This document shows, one piece after another, positions 8,404 to 16,833 of a DNA stretch of 64,000 nucleotides. A program made the translations under genes and the position numbers. The DNA is from Saccharothrix tamanrassetensis (GTDB taxonomy: Bacteria > Actinomycetota > Actinomycetes > Mycobacteriales > Pseudonocardiaceae): NCBI RefSeq assembly GCF_014203665.1, contig NZ_JACHJN010000014.1:62001-126000 (forward strand). The letters are read 5' to 3'. Position 1 is the stretch's first letter. Every line of letters starts with the position of its first letter. The notes beneath the pieces are model-generated. The model had not been told where the DNA came from. It worked only from the letters and a program-made list of their open reading frames with translations, and did not search any database.

Positions 8404-10199
8404 CGCTGACCGACTTCGAGTGGGTCTACGGCGCCGAGCCCGGACCGGACGGCCGGGTCGTGTGGATCAGCGACGCGACGGGCCGGCCTCAGCCGTGGTT
8501 GGACGGCCGGTGCCTGCCGGTACCGGGGTCGGTGCGGCGGTGCGTGTGGCGACCGGACGGCGCCCGGCTGCTGGTGCTGACCGACCCGGACGGCGGCGAG
8601 GACCACCGGCTGGGCGAACTGGACCCGGCGACCGGTGAGGTGCGGTGGCTGGTCGCCGAGCCGGGCGTGCGCTGCGAGATCGGTGTCCCGTACGGCGGCA
8701 CCGGCGACCCCTACAACGCGAACGGAACGCTGCTCGCGTACGCGAGCAACGCCCGTGACCACGAGGTCTTCGACGTGCTGGTGCGGGACGCGAACGGCTC
8801 CCGGATCGTGCTGCGCGGTGACGACCGCTACCTCCCGCTGGGCTTCTCCCCCGACTCGCGGGTGCTGCTGGTGCTGAAGCTGCACCAGAACACCGACCAC
8901 GAGCTGTTCGCCGTGGACCTGGCCACCGACACCGTGCGGCAGCTGACCCGGTTCGACGGCCCGGCGAAGTACGAACCGGTCGCGTGGCTGCCCGACTCGT
9001 CCGGGATCTACCTGTGCACCACGCAGGGCCGTGACTTCACCGGTCTGGCAACGCTGTCGTTGGACGGCGAGCTGACGTGGCTGGACACCCCGGAGTCCGA
9101 TGTGGAGGGTGGCGCGCTGTCCCGCGACGGGACGCGGATCGCCTGGGGCCGCAACGAGGACGGCTACACCCGGCTGCTCTGGGCCGAGATCGGCGGCAAC
9201 CCGCGGGAGCTGCGCGGCGAACCCCGCGAGGTCACCGGACTCCCCCGCGGCCTGGCGATCTGCGAGTTCGGCTACGGCGGCCACGCGCTGCACTTCACCC
9301 ACAGCGGCGAGCTGCTCGTGCAACTGGCGCAAGGGAACGCGGCGACCGAGCTGTACCTGGCGGACCTCGACGCGGGCACGGCGAAGCGGCTGACCGACTT
9401 CGGCGCGGGCCTGCCGGACGACCTGGTCGCGCCGACCGTCGTGCACGCGACGAGCGCCGACGGGCTCCGCGTGCCCTGCCTGCTCTACCGGCCGCCCTCG
9501 GCGAGCGCCGACGACCCCGTGCCGGTGGTGATGACGGTGCACGGCGGACCGGAATCACAGGCCTATCCGGAGTACTACCCGATGGTGCAGTCGTTGCTGG
9601 CCCACGGGATCGGCGTGATCGCGCCCAACTTCCGGGGCTCCTCGGGCTACGGCCTGCGCTACCAGAGGACGGTCTACCGCGACTGGGGCGGCGGCGACCT
9701 GGAGGACCTGGCGGCCACCGCCGCGCTGCTCGAGGACGTCGACTGGGCCGACGGGACGCGCCTCGGCGTGCACGGCGCGTCCTACGGCGGTTTCGCCGCG
9801 CTGTCGTGCGTCACCAGGCTGCCCCACCTGTGGCGGGCGGCGGTCAGCGAGTGCGGGACGTCCGACCTGCTCAGCGACATCCGGAACGGGCCGCCGACGT
9901 GGCGCAGGCGGACCGCGGAGTGGATCGGCGACCCCGACGACCCGGCGGACCGGGCCCGGCTCGTCGAGCGCAGCCCGCTCGGCCACGCCCACCGCGTCCA
10001 GGCCCCGGTGCTGCTCATGCACGGCGAGAACGACACCAGGGTCGACCCGGAGGAATCCGAGCAGATGTACCGGCGGCTGCGCGAACTCGGCAAGCCGGTC
10101 CGCTTGGAATTGCATCCCGGAATCGGGCACGAGATCAACAGGGAAGGTCTGGCGGACACCGTGGAGATGATCGTCGGCTGGTTCACCACGAACCTGTGA
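8400..10199 (+). CDS. S9 family peptidase (prolyl oligopeptidase / acylaminoacyl peptidase type)
   Basis: A 599-residue serine peptidase, start GTG at 8400 inside the stop of the M20 gene (GTGA overlap) with a GGAGGTGGGG site. The first about 350 residues form a beta-propeller, and the last about 250 an alpha/beta hydrolase domain. The oxyanion motif VHGGPE is followed by the nucleophile elbow GASYGGF, the acid in HGENDTRVD and the histidine in HPGIGHEI, so the catalytic triad is complete. No signal peptide, hence cytoplasmic. The propeller usually limits access to short peptides, consistent with working alongside the M20 dipeptidase. Confidence 0.94.
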   Translation: MTLTDFEWVYGAEPGPDGRVVWISDATGRPQPWLDGRCLPVPGSVRRCVWRPDGARLLVLTDPDGGEDHRLGELDPATGEVRWLVAEPGVRCEIGVPYGGTGDPYNANGTLLAYASNARDHEVFDVLVRDANGSRIVLRGDDRYLPLGFSPDSRVLLVLKLHQNTDHELFAVDLATDTVRQLTRFDGPAKYEPVAWLPDSSGIYLCTTQGRDFTGLATLSLDGELTWLDTPESDVEGGALSRDGTRIAWGRNEDGYTRLLWAEIGGNPRELRGEPREVTGLPRGLAICEFGYGGHALHFTHSGELLVQLAQGNAATELYLADLDAGTAKRLTDFGAGLPDDLVAPTVVHATSADGLRVPCLLYRPPSASADDPVPVVMTVHGGPESQAYPEYYPMVQSLLAHGIGVIAPNFRGSSGYGLRYQRTVYRDWGGGDLEDLAATAALLEDVDWADGTRLGVHGASYGGFAALSCVTRLPHLWRAAVSECGTSDLLSDIRNGPPTWRRRTAEWIGDPDDPADRARLVERSPLGHAHRVQAPVLLMHGENDTRVDPEESEQMYRRLRELGKPVRLELHPGIGHEINREGLADTVEMIVGWFTTNL

Positions 10200-10206
10200 A
10201 GCGGCG

Positions 10207-10249
10207 GATCGGCCCGTGATCCTATTCCAACCCAGAACCCGGGCCGATC
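10207..10249 (+). terminator. Inverted repeat after the peptidase operon
   Basis: Perfect 10-bp arms (10207-10216 with 10240-10249) and a 23-base loop, 8 bases after the S9 peptidase stop. The long loop makes it a moderate terminator candidate. The remaining bases to 10501 hold no gene I can support. Confidence 0.5.
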
Positions 10250-10501
10250 TTCGCGGCCCCGCGCCCACCCGCCGTTCGGTGCTGGTCACCGCAGCCGCGC
10301 TGCCCGCTCCGAGCGCGCTCGCCCATCCGGGCACCCCCGACTGAGCGGACGCTCAATCCTGAGAATTCGCCGCGCGAACGCATTCGGGTGTATCCACCGA
10401 ATGGCGGTCGACACTTGTCTGGTGAGGGCGGTGCGCAGGGGGCGTGCCGACCTCCTCCGGGGATGGGGATCTCCGGAACGACCACGGGGGAGACGAACAA
10501 A

Positions 10502-12142
10502 GTGAAACACCACGGCACGGATAGTTTCTTCGTCGTCGGCGAGGGGGTGCTGGAGTTCGACGGGAACGGGGCCCCGAACGCCCGGCGCCCGCTGACCATC
10601 GAGGAGCTGCGCCGCTTCCGGTTCTCCCGACTGGGACCGGAGGGTGTGCAGGTACCCGAGGACGTCCGGATCGCGCTGGCCACCGCGGTCACCGCGGACG
10701 TACCGCAGGCGGACTCCGCGGACCCGGCCATCCCGGCCGGCTTCACCTACCTCGGTCAGTTCGTGGACCACGACCTGACCATGGACCGCACCGAGTCGCA
10801 GCTGGGCTCGGACGTCAACCTGGACGACCTGGTGCAGGGCCGGTCGCCCGCGCTCGACCTGGACTCGGTCTACGGCCGGGGCCCGCTCGACCCGACCGAC
10901 CGGGTGTTCTACGCGGACGACCAGGTCAAGCTCAAGATGGGCCGGACGTCGAAGCCGCCGTTCCCGGCGGACCTCACCGAGGTCGAGCTCGACGGGTTCG
11001 ACCTGCCGCGCGCGGGTTCCGGGGTCACCGGGGCCGACCGGCGGCGCCCGCTCATCCCGGACGCCCGCAACGACGAGAACCTGGTGGTCGCCCAGACCCA
11101 CCTGGCGTTCATCCGGTTCCACAACCGGGTGGTCGACGAGCTGGCGCTGACCGGGCTGACCGGGCAGCGGCTGTTCCACGCGGCCCGGGAGCAGGTCGTC
11201 CGCCACTACCAGTGGATGCTGCGCACCGACCACCTGCCGCGCATCGTCGACCCGGCGATCGTGGACGACGTGTTCGCCAACGGCCGGCGGTTCTTCGAGA
11301 CCGGCCAGGGCACGTCGCAGGAGGCGACCATGCCGCTGGAGTTCTCGGTGGCGGCGTACCGGTTGGGGCACAGCATGATCCGGAGCGCCTACCAGTGGAA
11401 CCGGGTGTTCAACAGCGGGGGCGGCGAGGGCGGCATCGCCACCCTCGACCTGCTGTTCATCTTCACCGGGACCAGCGGCAACTTCCAGCCCGGCACGAAC
11501 CAGGACGACCCGAACGTCGGCGGCACCGAGCGGCTGCCGAGCAACTGGATCGCGGACTTCCGCAGGCTGTACGACTTCACCGAGGCCGACCGGCCCGACC
11601 TGGTGCCCGGTACGGGCGGCGGCAACGTCACCAAGAAGATCGACACGCTGCTGGTCAACCCGCTGACGCTGCTGCCGGCGGGCACGTTCGACGGGCGCGG
11701 GACGACGTTCCCGGAGATCCACCGCAACCTGGCGTTCCGCAACCTGACCCGGGCGAACATGGTGAAGCTGGCCAGTGGTCAGCAGATCGCCTCGCTGTTC
11801 AACGAGGAGGCGCTCACCGCGGAGCAGATCCTCGCCGGCAACGGCGGCGTGGCGCTGGACTCGCTGACCGACGAGCAGAAGGCGTCGGTCGTGGCGGACA
11901 CGCCGCTGTGGTTCTACATCCTGCGCGAGGCCGAGTTCAACAACGGCCTGCTGGGACGGGTCGGTGGCCGGATCGTGGCCGAGGTGTTCCACCGGGCGAT
12001 GGAGGCCTCGCGCACCTCGATCGTGCGGGAGCCGTCGTGGCGGCCGGTGTTCGGGCCGGACACCGACACGTTCCGGATGACCGACCTGCTGCTGTTCGCG
12101 TTCGAGGGCAAGGCCGACCTGCTCAACCCGTTGGGTGACTGA
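10502..12142 (+). CDS. Animal-type haem peroxidase
   Basis: A 546-residue member of the animal haem peroxidase (peroxidase-cyclooxygenase) family. The GTG at 10502 is chosen because it follows a GGGGGAG site and removes a low-complexity leader. The distal histidine lies in GQFVDHDLTMD (His90) and the proximal histidine in AYRLGHSMI (about His290). No signal peptide is visible. Bacterial members oxidise halides, phenols or fatty acids, and the substrate here is unknown. The next gene, encoding a DoxX-like membrane protein, starts one base after its stop, so the two are one operon, suggesting a membrane-linked oxidative role. Confidence 0.92.
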   Translation: MKHHGTDSFFVVGEGVLEFDGNGAPNARRPLTIEELRRFRFSRLGPEGVQVPEDVRIALATAVTADVPQADSADPAIPAGFTYLGQFVDHDLTMDRTESQLGSDVNLDDLVQGRSPALDLDSVYGRGPLDPTDRVFYADDQVKLKMGRTSKPPFPADLTEVELDGFDLPRAGSGVTGADRRRPLIPDARNDENLVVAQTHLAFIRFHNRVVDELALTGLTGQRLFHAAREQVVRHYQWMLRTDHLPRIVDPAIVDDVFANGRRFFETGQGTSQEATMPLEFSVAAYRLGHSMIRSAYQWNRVFNSGGGEGGIATLDLLFIFTGTSGNFQPGTNQDDPNVGGTERLPSNWIADFRRLYDFTEADRPDLVPGTGGGNVTKKIDTLLVNPLTLLPAGTFDGRGTTFPEIHRNLAFRNLTRANMVKLASGQQIASLFNEEALTAEQILAGNGGVALDSLTDEQKASVVADTPLWFYILREAEFNNGLLGRVGGRIVAEVFHRAMEASRTSIVREPSWRPVFGPDTDTFRMTDLLLFAFEGKADLLNPLGD

Positions 12143-12143
12143 G

Positions 12144-12617
12144 ATGTCCACGACGAGGAACTACGGGGTCGAGGAGATCAAACCGGATCCGCCGCCGTGG
12201 TGGGACCGGCTGGAACAGCGGCTCAGGCAGTACGCGCCGACCGCCCTGCGGGTCTCGATCGGACTGGTGTTCGTGTGGTTCGGTCTGCTCAAGGCGATCG
12301 GCGAGTCGCCGGTGGCCGACCTGGTGCACGCCACCGTGCCGTTCGTGTCCGAGGGCCTGCTGATGCCGGTCCTGGGCGTGGTGGAGATCGTGCTCGGGGT
12401 CGCGCTGATGATCGGCCACCCGAGAAGGCTCGCGCTCATCGCGGTGGCCGGGCACCTGGCGGGCACGTTCCTCGTGTTCGTCAACGCGCCCACCCTGTCG
12501 TGGTCGGACGGCAACCCGTTGCTGCTGACCGCGAACGGCGAGTTCGTGCTGAAGAACGTGGTGCTCATCTGCGCCGTGTTGATGCTGCTCGGACACCGCC
12601 GGACAGTCCGCCGCTAG
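12144..12617 (+). CDS. DoxX-like / DUF417-like membrane protein
   Basis: A 157-residue integral membrane protein with four predicted helices, around residues 38-55 (RVSIGLVFVWFGLLKAIG), 72-92, 97-117 and 132-150. The WFGLLK motif after the first helix and the overall size fit the DoxX/YkgB group of small quinone-related membrane proteins. It starts at the ATG at 12144, one base beyond the haem peroxidase stop, and is followed by a strong terminator. Its job is probably tied to that peroxidase, but this is inferred only from the operon. Confidence 0.8.
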   Translation: MSTTRNYGVEEIKPDPPPWWDRLEQRLRQYAPTALRVSIGLVFVWFGLLKAIGESPVADLVHATVPFVSEGLLMPVLGVVEIVLGVALMIGHPRRLALIAVAGHLAGTFLVFVNAPTLSWSDGNPLLLTANGEFVLKNVVLICAVLMLLGHRRTVRR

Positions 12618-12618
12618 T

Positions 12619-12657
12619 CCGACGGCCCCGCCGGGTTCGCCCCGGCGGGGCCGTCGG
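12619..12657 (+). terminator. Strong terminator after the peroxidase operon
   Basis: Perfect 16-bp GC-rich stem (12619-12634 with 12642-12657) with a 7-base loop, directly after the stop of the DoxX-like gene. Confidence 0.9.
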
Positions 12658-12786
12658 CTGCCCGGCGGCCGTGGCACGTCCGTCCGCCGGCCGCGTTCAC
12701 CGAGCCGGAGCTCGATCATGGTGCGTGGGCCGGAAACCCGGTCCCGTGCGAAAGCGGTGTGCGGGCCGCAGGCCGTTCCCGGGCGG

Positions 12787-14787
12787 TCAGACCCGTGTCG
12801 GTCGGCGGTCGGCCAGGGCGCGGCCGGTGGTGACCAGTTCGGCGGCCACCCGGTCCACGGCTTCGGTGAACTCGCGGTCGTCGCAGTCCCAGTCGACGAG
12901 CTTGGCGCGCAGCCAGTTCCGCCACGAGGCGACCAGGCGGGTGAAGGCCTCGGTGCCCTCCGGGGTGAAGCGGTAGTGGTCGTCAGCCTCGGTCAGCAGG
13001 CCCTTGGCCATGAGCTGGCGGGCGACCGGTTCGAACATCCCGGCTGGGACCTGGGTCTCGTCGGCCAGGCGTTGCAGGGTCGCGTCGCCGTCGCGGACGC
13101 TCTGCCGGAACACCTTGACCACCAGCCAGGCCTGCGCGTGGCTGAGCGGGAGGCCGGACGCGGCGAGCACCTGCGGTGTGGGGTCGCGGTCCTCCTTGCG
13201 CACGATCAGGGCGATCAACTTCTCCAGCTCCTGGCTGGACGCGGTGGACTGCGGTACGGCGAAGCTCTCCCCCACGCCGTTGTTGCCGGACGCCGCCGCA
13301 CGGGCGGTGTCACGCAGTGGCACCTCGCGGAGGAACAGGGCGACGACGAACGCGACGGCGGCCACCGGCGCGGCGGCCAGGAAGACGCCCTGGAGGGTGT
13401 CCGCGTAGGCGGCGATGATCGGGGCTTTGAGCTGGTCCGGCAGGGCGTGCAGGGCTTGGACGTTCGACGCCGCGCGCGGGTCCACGCCCGGCGGGATGGC
13501 GTCGGCCAGGTTGTCCGGCAGGTTGCCCGCGTAGATGGTGCCGAAGATCGCCACGCCGAAGGAGCTGCCCAGGGTGCGCAGGAAGCTCACGCCCGAGGTG
13601 GCCACGCCGAGGTCCTCGTAGCTGCTGGTGCTCTGCACGACCACGACGGGCACCGGCATGCACATGCCCACACCGAGCCCCAGCACGAGCATGTACGAGG
13701 ACGCCTGCCAGAACGCGGTGTTCTCGTCCAGGAGGGACAGCAGCAACATGCCGGCGACCATGAGGGTGCTGCCCACGAGGGGGAACACGCGGTAGCGGCC
13801 GGTTTTGCCGATCACGTTGCCGGTGACGACGGACGCGATCAGCAGGCCGATCACCAGTGGCAGCATCTCCAGGCCGGATCGGGTGGCGGACGCGCCGTGC
13901 ACGTACTGCAGGTAGGTGGGCAGGAACGTGACGCCGCCCAGCATCGCGAACCCGACCACGAAGCTGAGCACGCTGCACACGGCGAACACCGGACTGCGGA
14001 ACAGCCGCATCGGCAGCATGGGCTCCGCCGCCCGCTGCTCGACCCGGACGAACAGCGCCAGCGCCACCACCGAGCCCGCCGCCATCCACAGGATGGTCGG
14101 GGACGTCCAGTCGTACTCGACACCGCCCCAGCTGGTGACCAGCGTGAGCCCGGTCGCGGCCAAGCCGATGAGCAGGATGCCCGGGTAGTCGATGCGGGGT
14201 CTGCCCGCGGTGCGCACCCCGGGCAACGCCAGCGCGCCGACCACCAGGACGACCACGCCCAGCGGCAGGTTGACGTAGAACGCCCAGCGCCAGCTCAGGT
14301 GGTCCACGAACAGACCGCCCAGCAGCGGGCCGATCACGGTGGAGACGCCGAACAGCGCGCCGATGACGCCCTGGTACTTGCCGCGCTCGGACAGCGGCAC
14401 CACGTCGGCGATCACCGCGCTCGACGTGACCATCAGGCCGCCCGCGCCCAGGCCCTGCACCGCCCGTGCCGCGATCAGCCACGTCATGGAGTCCGCCCAG
14501 CCGCACAGGAACGAGCCCGCCATGAACAGCGCGACGCTGGCGAGGAACGCGGGCTTGCGGCCGTAGAGGTCGCCGAACTTGCCGACCAGGGCCGTCATGA
14601 TGGTCTCGGCCAGCAGGTAGGAGGTCACCACCCAGGACAGGTGCCCGCCGCCGCCCAGGTCGCTGACGATGGTCGGCAGCGCGGTGGCCACGATCGTCTG
14701 GTCCAGCGCGGCCAGCAGCATCCCGAGCATGATCACGGCGATGACGGCGTTGCGCGCGGCTGGCTTGATCTCGGCCCGGTCGACCAT
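12787..14787 (-). CDS. DHA2-type MFS drug exporter with a C-terminal winged-helix domain
   Basis: A 666-residue protein. The first about 490 residues are a 14-helix MFS exporter of the EmrB/QacA (DHA2) family: AALDQTIVATALPTIVSDLG near residue 23, loop motif GKFGDLYGRKP near residue 66, and the motif C-like GALFGVSTVIGPLLGGLF near residue 147. The last about 165 residues, from SFAVPQSTASS on, are soluble and include a helix-turn-helix-like segment (TLQRLADETQVPAGMFEPVA) and a wing (LTEADDHYRFTPEG), resembling MarR. Start ATG at 14787 has a GGGAGG site. It probably exports a drug or secondary metabolite through proton antiport. The soluble tail may sense substrate or bind DNA; its role is not known to me. 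Confidence 0.9.
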   Translation of the reverse strand: MVDRAEIKPAARNAVIAVIMLGMLLAALDQTIVATALPTIVSDLGGGGHLSWVVTSYLLAETIMTALVGKFGDLYGRKPAFLASVALFMAGSFLCGWADSMTWLIAARAVQGLGAGGLMVTSSAVIADVVPLSERGKYQGVIGALFGVSTVIGPLLGGLFVDHLSWRWAFYVNLPLGVVVLVVGALALPGVRTAGRPRIDYPGILLIGLAATGLTLVTSWGGVEYDWTSPTILWMAAGSVVALALFVRVEQRAAEPMLPMRLFRSPVFAVCSVLSFVVGFAMLGGVTFLPTYLQYVHGASATRSGLEMLPLVIGLLIASVVTGNVIGKTGRYRVFPLVGSTLMVAGMLLLSLLDENTAFWQASSYMLVLGLGVGMCMPVPVVVVQSTSSYEDLGVATSGVSFLRTLGSSFGVAIFGTIYAGNLPDNLADAIPPGVDPRAASNVQALHALPDQLKAPIIAAYADTLQGVFLAAAPVAAVAFVVALFLREVPLRDTARAAASGNNGVGESFAVPQSTASSQELEKLIALIVRKEDRDPTPQVLAASGLPLSHAQAWLVVKVFRQSVRDGDATLQRLADETQVPAGMFEPVARQLMAKGLLTEADDHYRFTPEGTEAFTRLVASWRNWLRAKLVDWDCDDREFTEAVDRVAAELVTTGRALADRRPTRV

Positions 14788-14874
14788 GCGGAACCTCCCG
14801 AGTGGACGATAGGGCCGGTTCCACCGCCCCGCGCGTCGGCCGTCCCCGGATCCGGCGACGTCGTCGCGGGGCCG

Positions 14875-14985
14875 GTCGGCGCGGCTTGATCGGGGTCGGC
14901 TGGTCGGCGCGGGCCGGTCGGTGCGGACTATTCGGCACGCGCTGTCGGTGCGGGCTAGTCGGCGCGGGCTAGTCGGCGCGGGCCG
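14875..14985. repeat. 14-bp minisatellite array
   Basis: About eight imperfect tandem copies of a 14-bp unit, consensus GTCGGCGCGGGCTA. The last three (14944-14957, 14958-14971, 14972-14985) are nearly identical. It lies between the MFS exporter start and a broken pentapeptide-repeat gene. It probably arose by slippage; no regulatory role is evident. Confidence 0.7.
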
Positions 14986-15019
14986 GCGCGCACGTACTGG
15001 GCGGAGGTCGAGTACCCCC

Positions 15020-15469
15020 GGCGGGTTCGACCTGGACCTGACCGACGCGGCGCTGATCGACTTCGAACTGTCCGGGTGTGCCGTCCGCACCGCCGCGTTC
15101 ACCGGCGCGACGTTCACCGGGTCGACGGGCTTCTCCGGGTTGACGGTCGCCCGGGAAGCGCGGTTCGACGAAGCGTCCCGCGAAGTTCACCGGCAGGGTG
15201 GCGTTCGGCCAGGCACACTTCGCGAGCACCGCCGACTTCACCGACGCGGAGTTCACCGGCAGGGCGGTGTTCGACCAGGCACGCTTCGCGAGCGCCGCCT
15301 ACTTTCACCTTCGCCTCCCAGCACGGCCCGACGTCATTCCTCGCCGCCCGCTTCCTGGGCCGCGTCGACTTCGGACCTGTGCCCGGACGGGTGGGCGGTG
15401 GACGAGCCGGCTGACGACCGCGGTCCGCGATGGGGCCGGTTCGTGCCCCTGCCGGTCGTGCTCGGCTGA
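15020..15469 (+). pseudogene. Broken pentapeptide-repeat protein gene
   Basis: Pentapeptide-repeat coding sequence is spread over all three plus-strand frames. Frame one reads FDLDLTDAALIDFELSGC up to ARFDEAS (about 15170). The next frame continues with FGQAHFASTADFTDAEFTG and RAVFDQARFASAAYF (to about 15305). A third frame then reads FTFASQHGPTSFLAARFLG (to about 15372), and the first frame resumes with the non-repeat tail CPDGWAVDEPADDRGPRWG. At least three indels are therefore needed to restore one protein. The true start is not visible. Pentapeptide proteins form a right-handed beta-helix; here the gene appears dead. Confidence 0.72.
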
Positions 15470-15494
15470 GCTACCGCGCTGCACATCCCCGTGC

Positions 15495-15528
15495 GCTGTG
15501 GCGCCCGCACGGCGGCGGGCGCCACAGC
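15495..15528. terminator. Bidirectional hairpin terminator
   Basis: Perfect 14-bp stem (15495-15508 with 15515-15528), 6-base loop. It sits between the end of the broken pentapeptide gene and the end of the convergent secreted-protein gene, so it can serve both strands. Confidence 0.8.
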
Positions 15529-15553
15529 CGACTTCATCCGGCCTGACGGCCTG

Positions 15554-16609
15554 TCAGTTGTCCACCTGCCAGTAGTCGTTCGCCGATGGCAACGAGAACG
15601 ACAGACCCGTGCAGCCAAGACTGGCGCTGGACACGCTGCCCGGCGGCACCACCGACGAGTTGCTCGTGGTCAGCAGGGTCCAGGTGCCGCCGACCTTGAT
15701 CTGGATGCCGGCTGCGGCGAACGAGCTGCCGGCGGTCTCCGTGCAGTAGTAGCCCTCACCTGTGGCCGAGTTGTACTCGGTGTAGACCTCGAACATGCTC
15801 CAGCCGCCGTGCGGGTTGACCAGCTTCGCCGGGTCGGCGCTGGTGAACAACGCGTCCCAGTACCCCGTGGAGTAGTTGTAGAGGTAGGCGGTCCAGGAGT
15901 TGGTCACCGGGTCGGTCTGCACGTCCTGCACGGTGTAGGCGGGCGGACCCAGGTGCGTGGTGACGTAGGTGCTCTGGAAACTCGCGTCGATCCAGGCCAC
16001 CGCGGCGAACCCGGGCGAGGCCGCGCACCAGTCCCAGGCGCCGACCCCGTTGCCGCCCTGCCAGTAGAACGTGGTCACCTCGATGCAGGTCTTCCCGCTC
16101 GGGTCGAGCGTGGGGGCGTACACCACGTCGGGGTTGCCGGGCGGGATGGAGATGCCGGGGTCGATGGTGTGCGTCGCCTGCGCGCCGTCGGAGGCGACGT
16201 TCGGGAACGCGCCCCAGGCGGCGTGCAGCGCCCCGGACCACGGCGGGAGGCTCGCCGCGCGCGCCGGCTGGCCGGGGGCGGTCGCCTGGTCGGTGCGGAC
16301 CGGCTGGTCGGTGCCGGCCCGGTCGCCGTGACGGGACTCGCCCAGCTTCTTGAACTGCTCGCTCACCAGCGGACCGGCTGCCGCTCTGGCGGCCTCACCG
16401 CGCAGCGCCGGCACCGGCTTCCCGCTGACCGGCGCGTCCGGAGACGGAACCGCTTTGTCCACAGTGGACTGAGGTGCGGAGGTGGCTCCCGCGGGAGAAG
16501 CCGATGCGGGTGCGACGACGGCACCCCAGAGCGCGCCGACCGCCAGCAGTGCGACGGCCGTTCGGCGGACCGGTGAACGGCGTAACCGGGGTAATGACGG
16601 CATTGCCAC
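15554..16609 (-). CDS. Secreted protein of unknown function
   Basis: A 351-residue exported protein. A signal peptide (RRTAVALLAVGALWGAV, cleavage near ASASPAG) is followed by a disordered Ala/Pro/Thr-rich region to about residue 120. A globular domain of about 230 residues then follows, rich in Trp, Tyr and Gly and with four cysteines (TCIEV, WDWCA, YYCTE, LGCTG). Its alternating aromatic strands (SWTAYLYNYSTGYWDALF, WSMFEVYTEYNS) suggest a beta-sandwich similar to carbohydrate-binding or neprosin-like folds, but I do not recognise the family. The GTG at 16609 is used; an in-frame ATG at 16603 is an alternative. A GAGGGG site lies upstream. Confidence 0.72.
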   Translation of the reverse strand: MAMPSLPRLRRSPVRRTAVALLAVGALWGAVVAPASASPAGATSAPQSTVDKAVPSPDAPVSGKPVPALRGEAARAAAGPLVSEQFKKLGESRHGDRAGTDQPVRTDQATAPGQPARAASLPPWSGALHAAWGAFPNVASDGAQATHTIDPGISIPPGNPDVVYAPTLDPSGKTCIEVTTFYWQGGNGVGAWDWCAASPGFAAVAWIDASFQSTYVTTHLGPPAYTVQDVQTDPVTNSWTAYLYNYSTGYWDALFTSADPAKLVNPHGGWSMFEVYTEYNSATGEGYYCTETAGSSFAAAGIQIKVGGTWTLLTTSNSSVVPPGSVSSASLGCTGLSFSLPSANDYWQVDN

Positions 16610-16833
16610 GATTTTTTCCCCTCGGATGGGCAGAGTCGGCTCACCGCAGGCGAAGTAGGACGTGTGGACGACACATCCCGGATGCCCCCAGAACGTTGCG
16701 GCTCACCCCAGCGTGCTCCCCGCCGGCGATCACAGCTATAGGTCAACCGGCCGCCTCGTCATGTGTGCTGGATCACATTGCACGTGGTCCAGACCGCATG
16801 GCAGTGGACCGCACCGGCGTGGGGATCCGGCCG

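Noticed and set aside
8271..9542. Long antisense frame across the S9 peptidase gene
   Set aside because: It mirrors the codon bias of the sense gene and has no recognisable domain or ribosome binding site.
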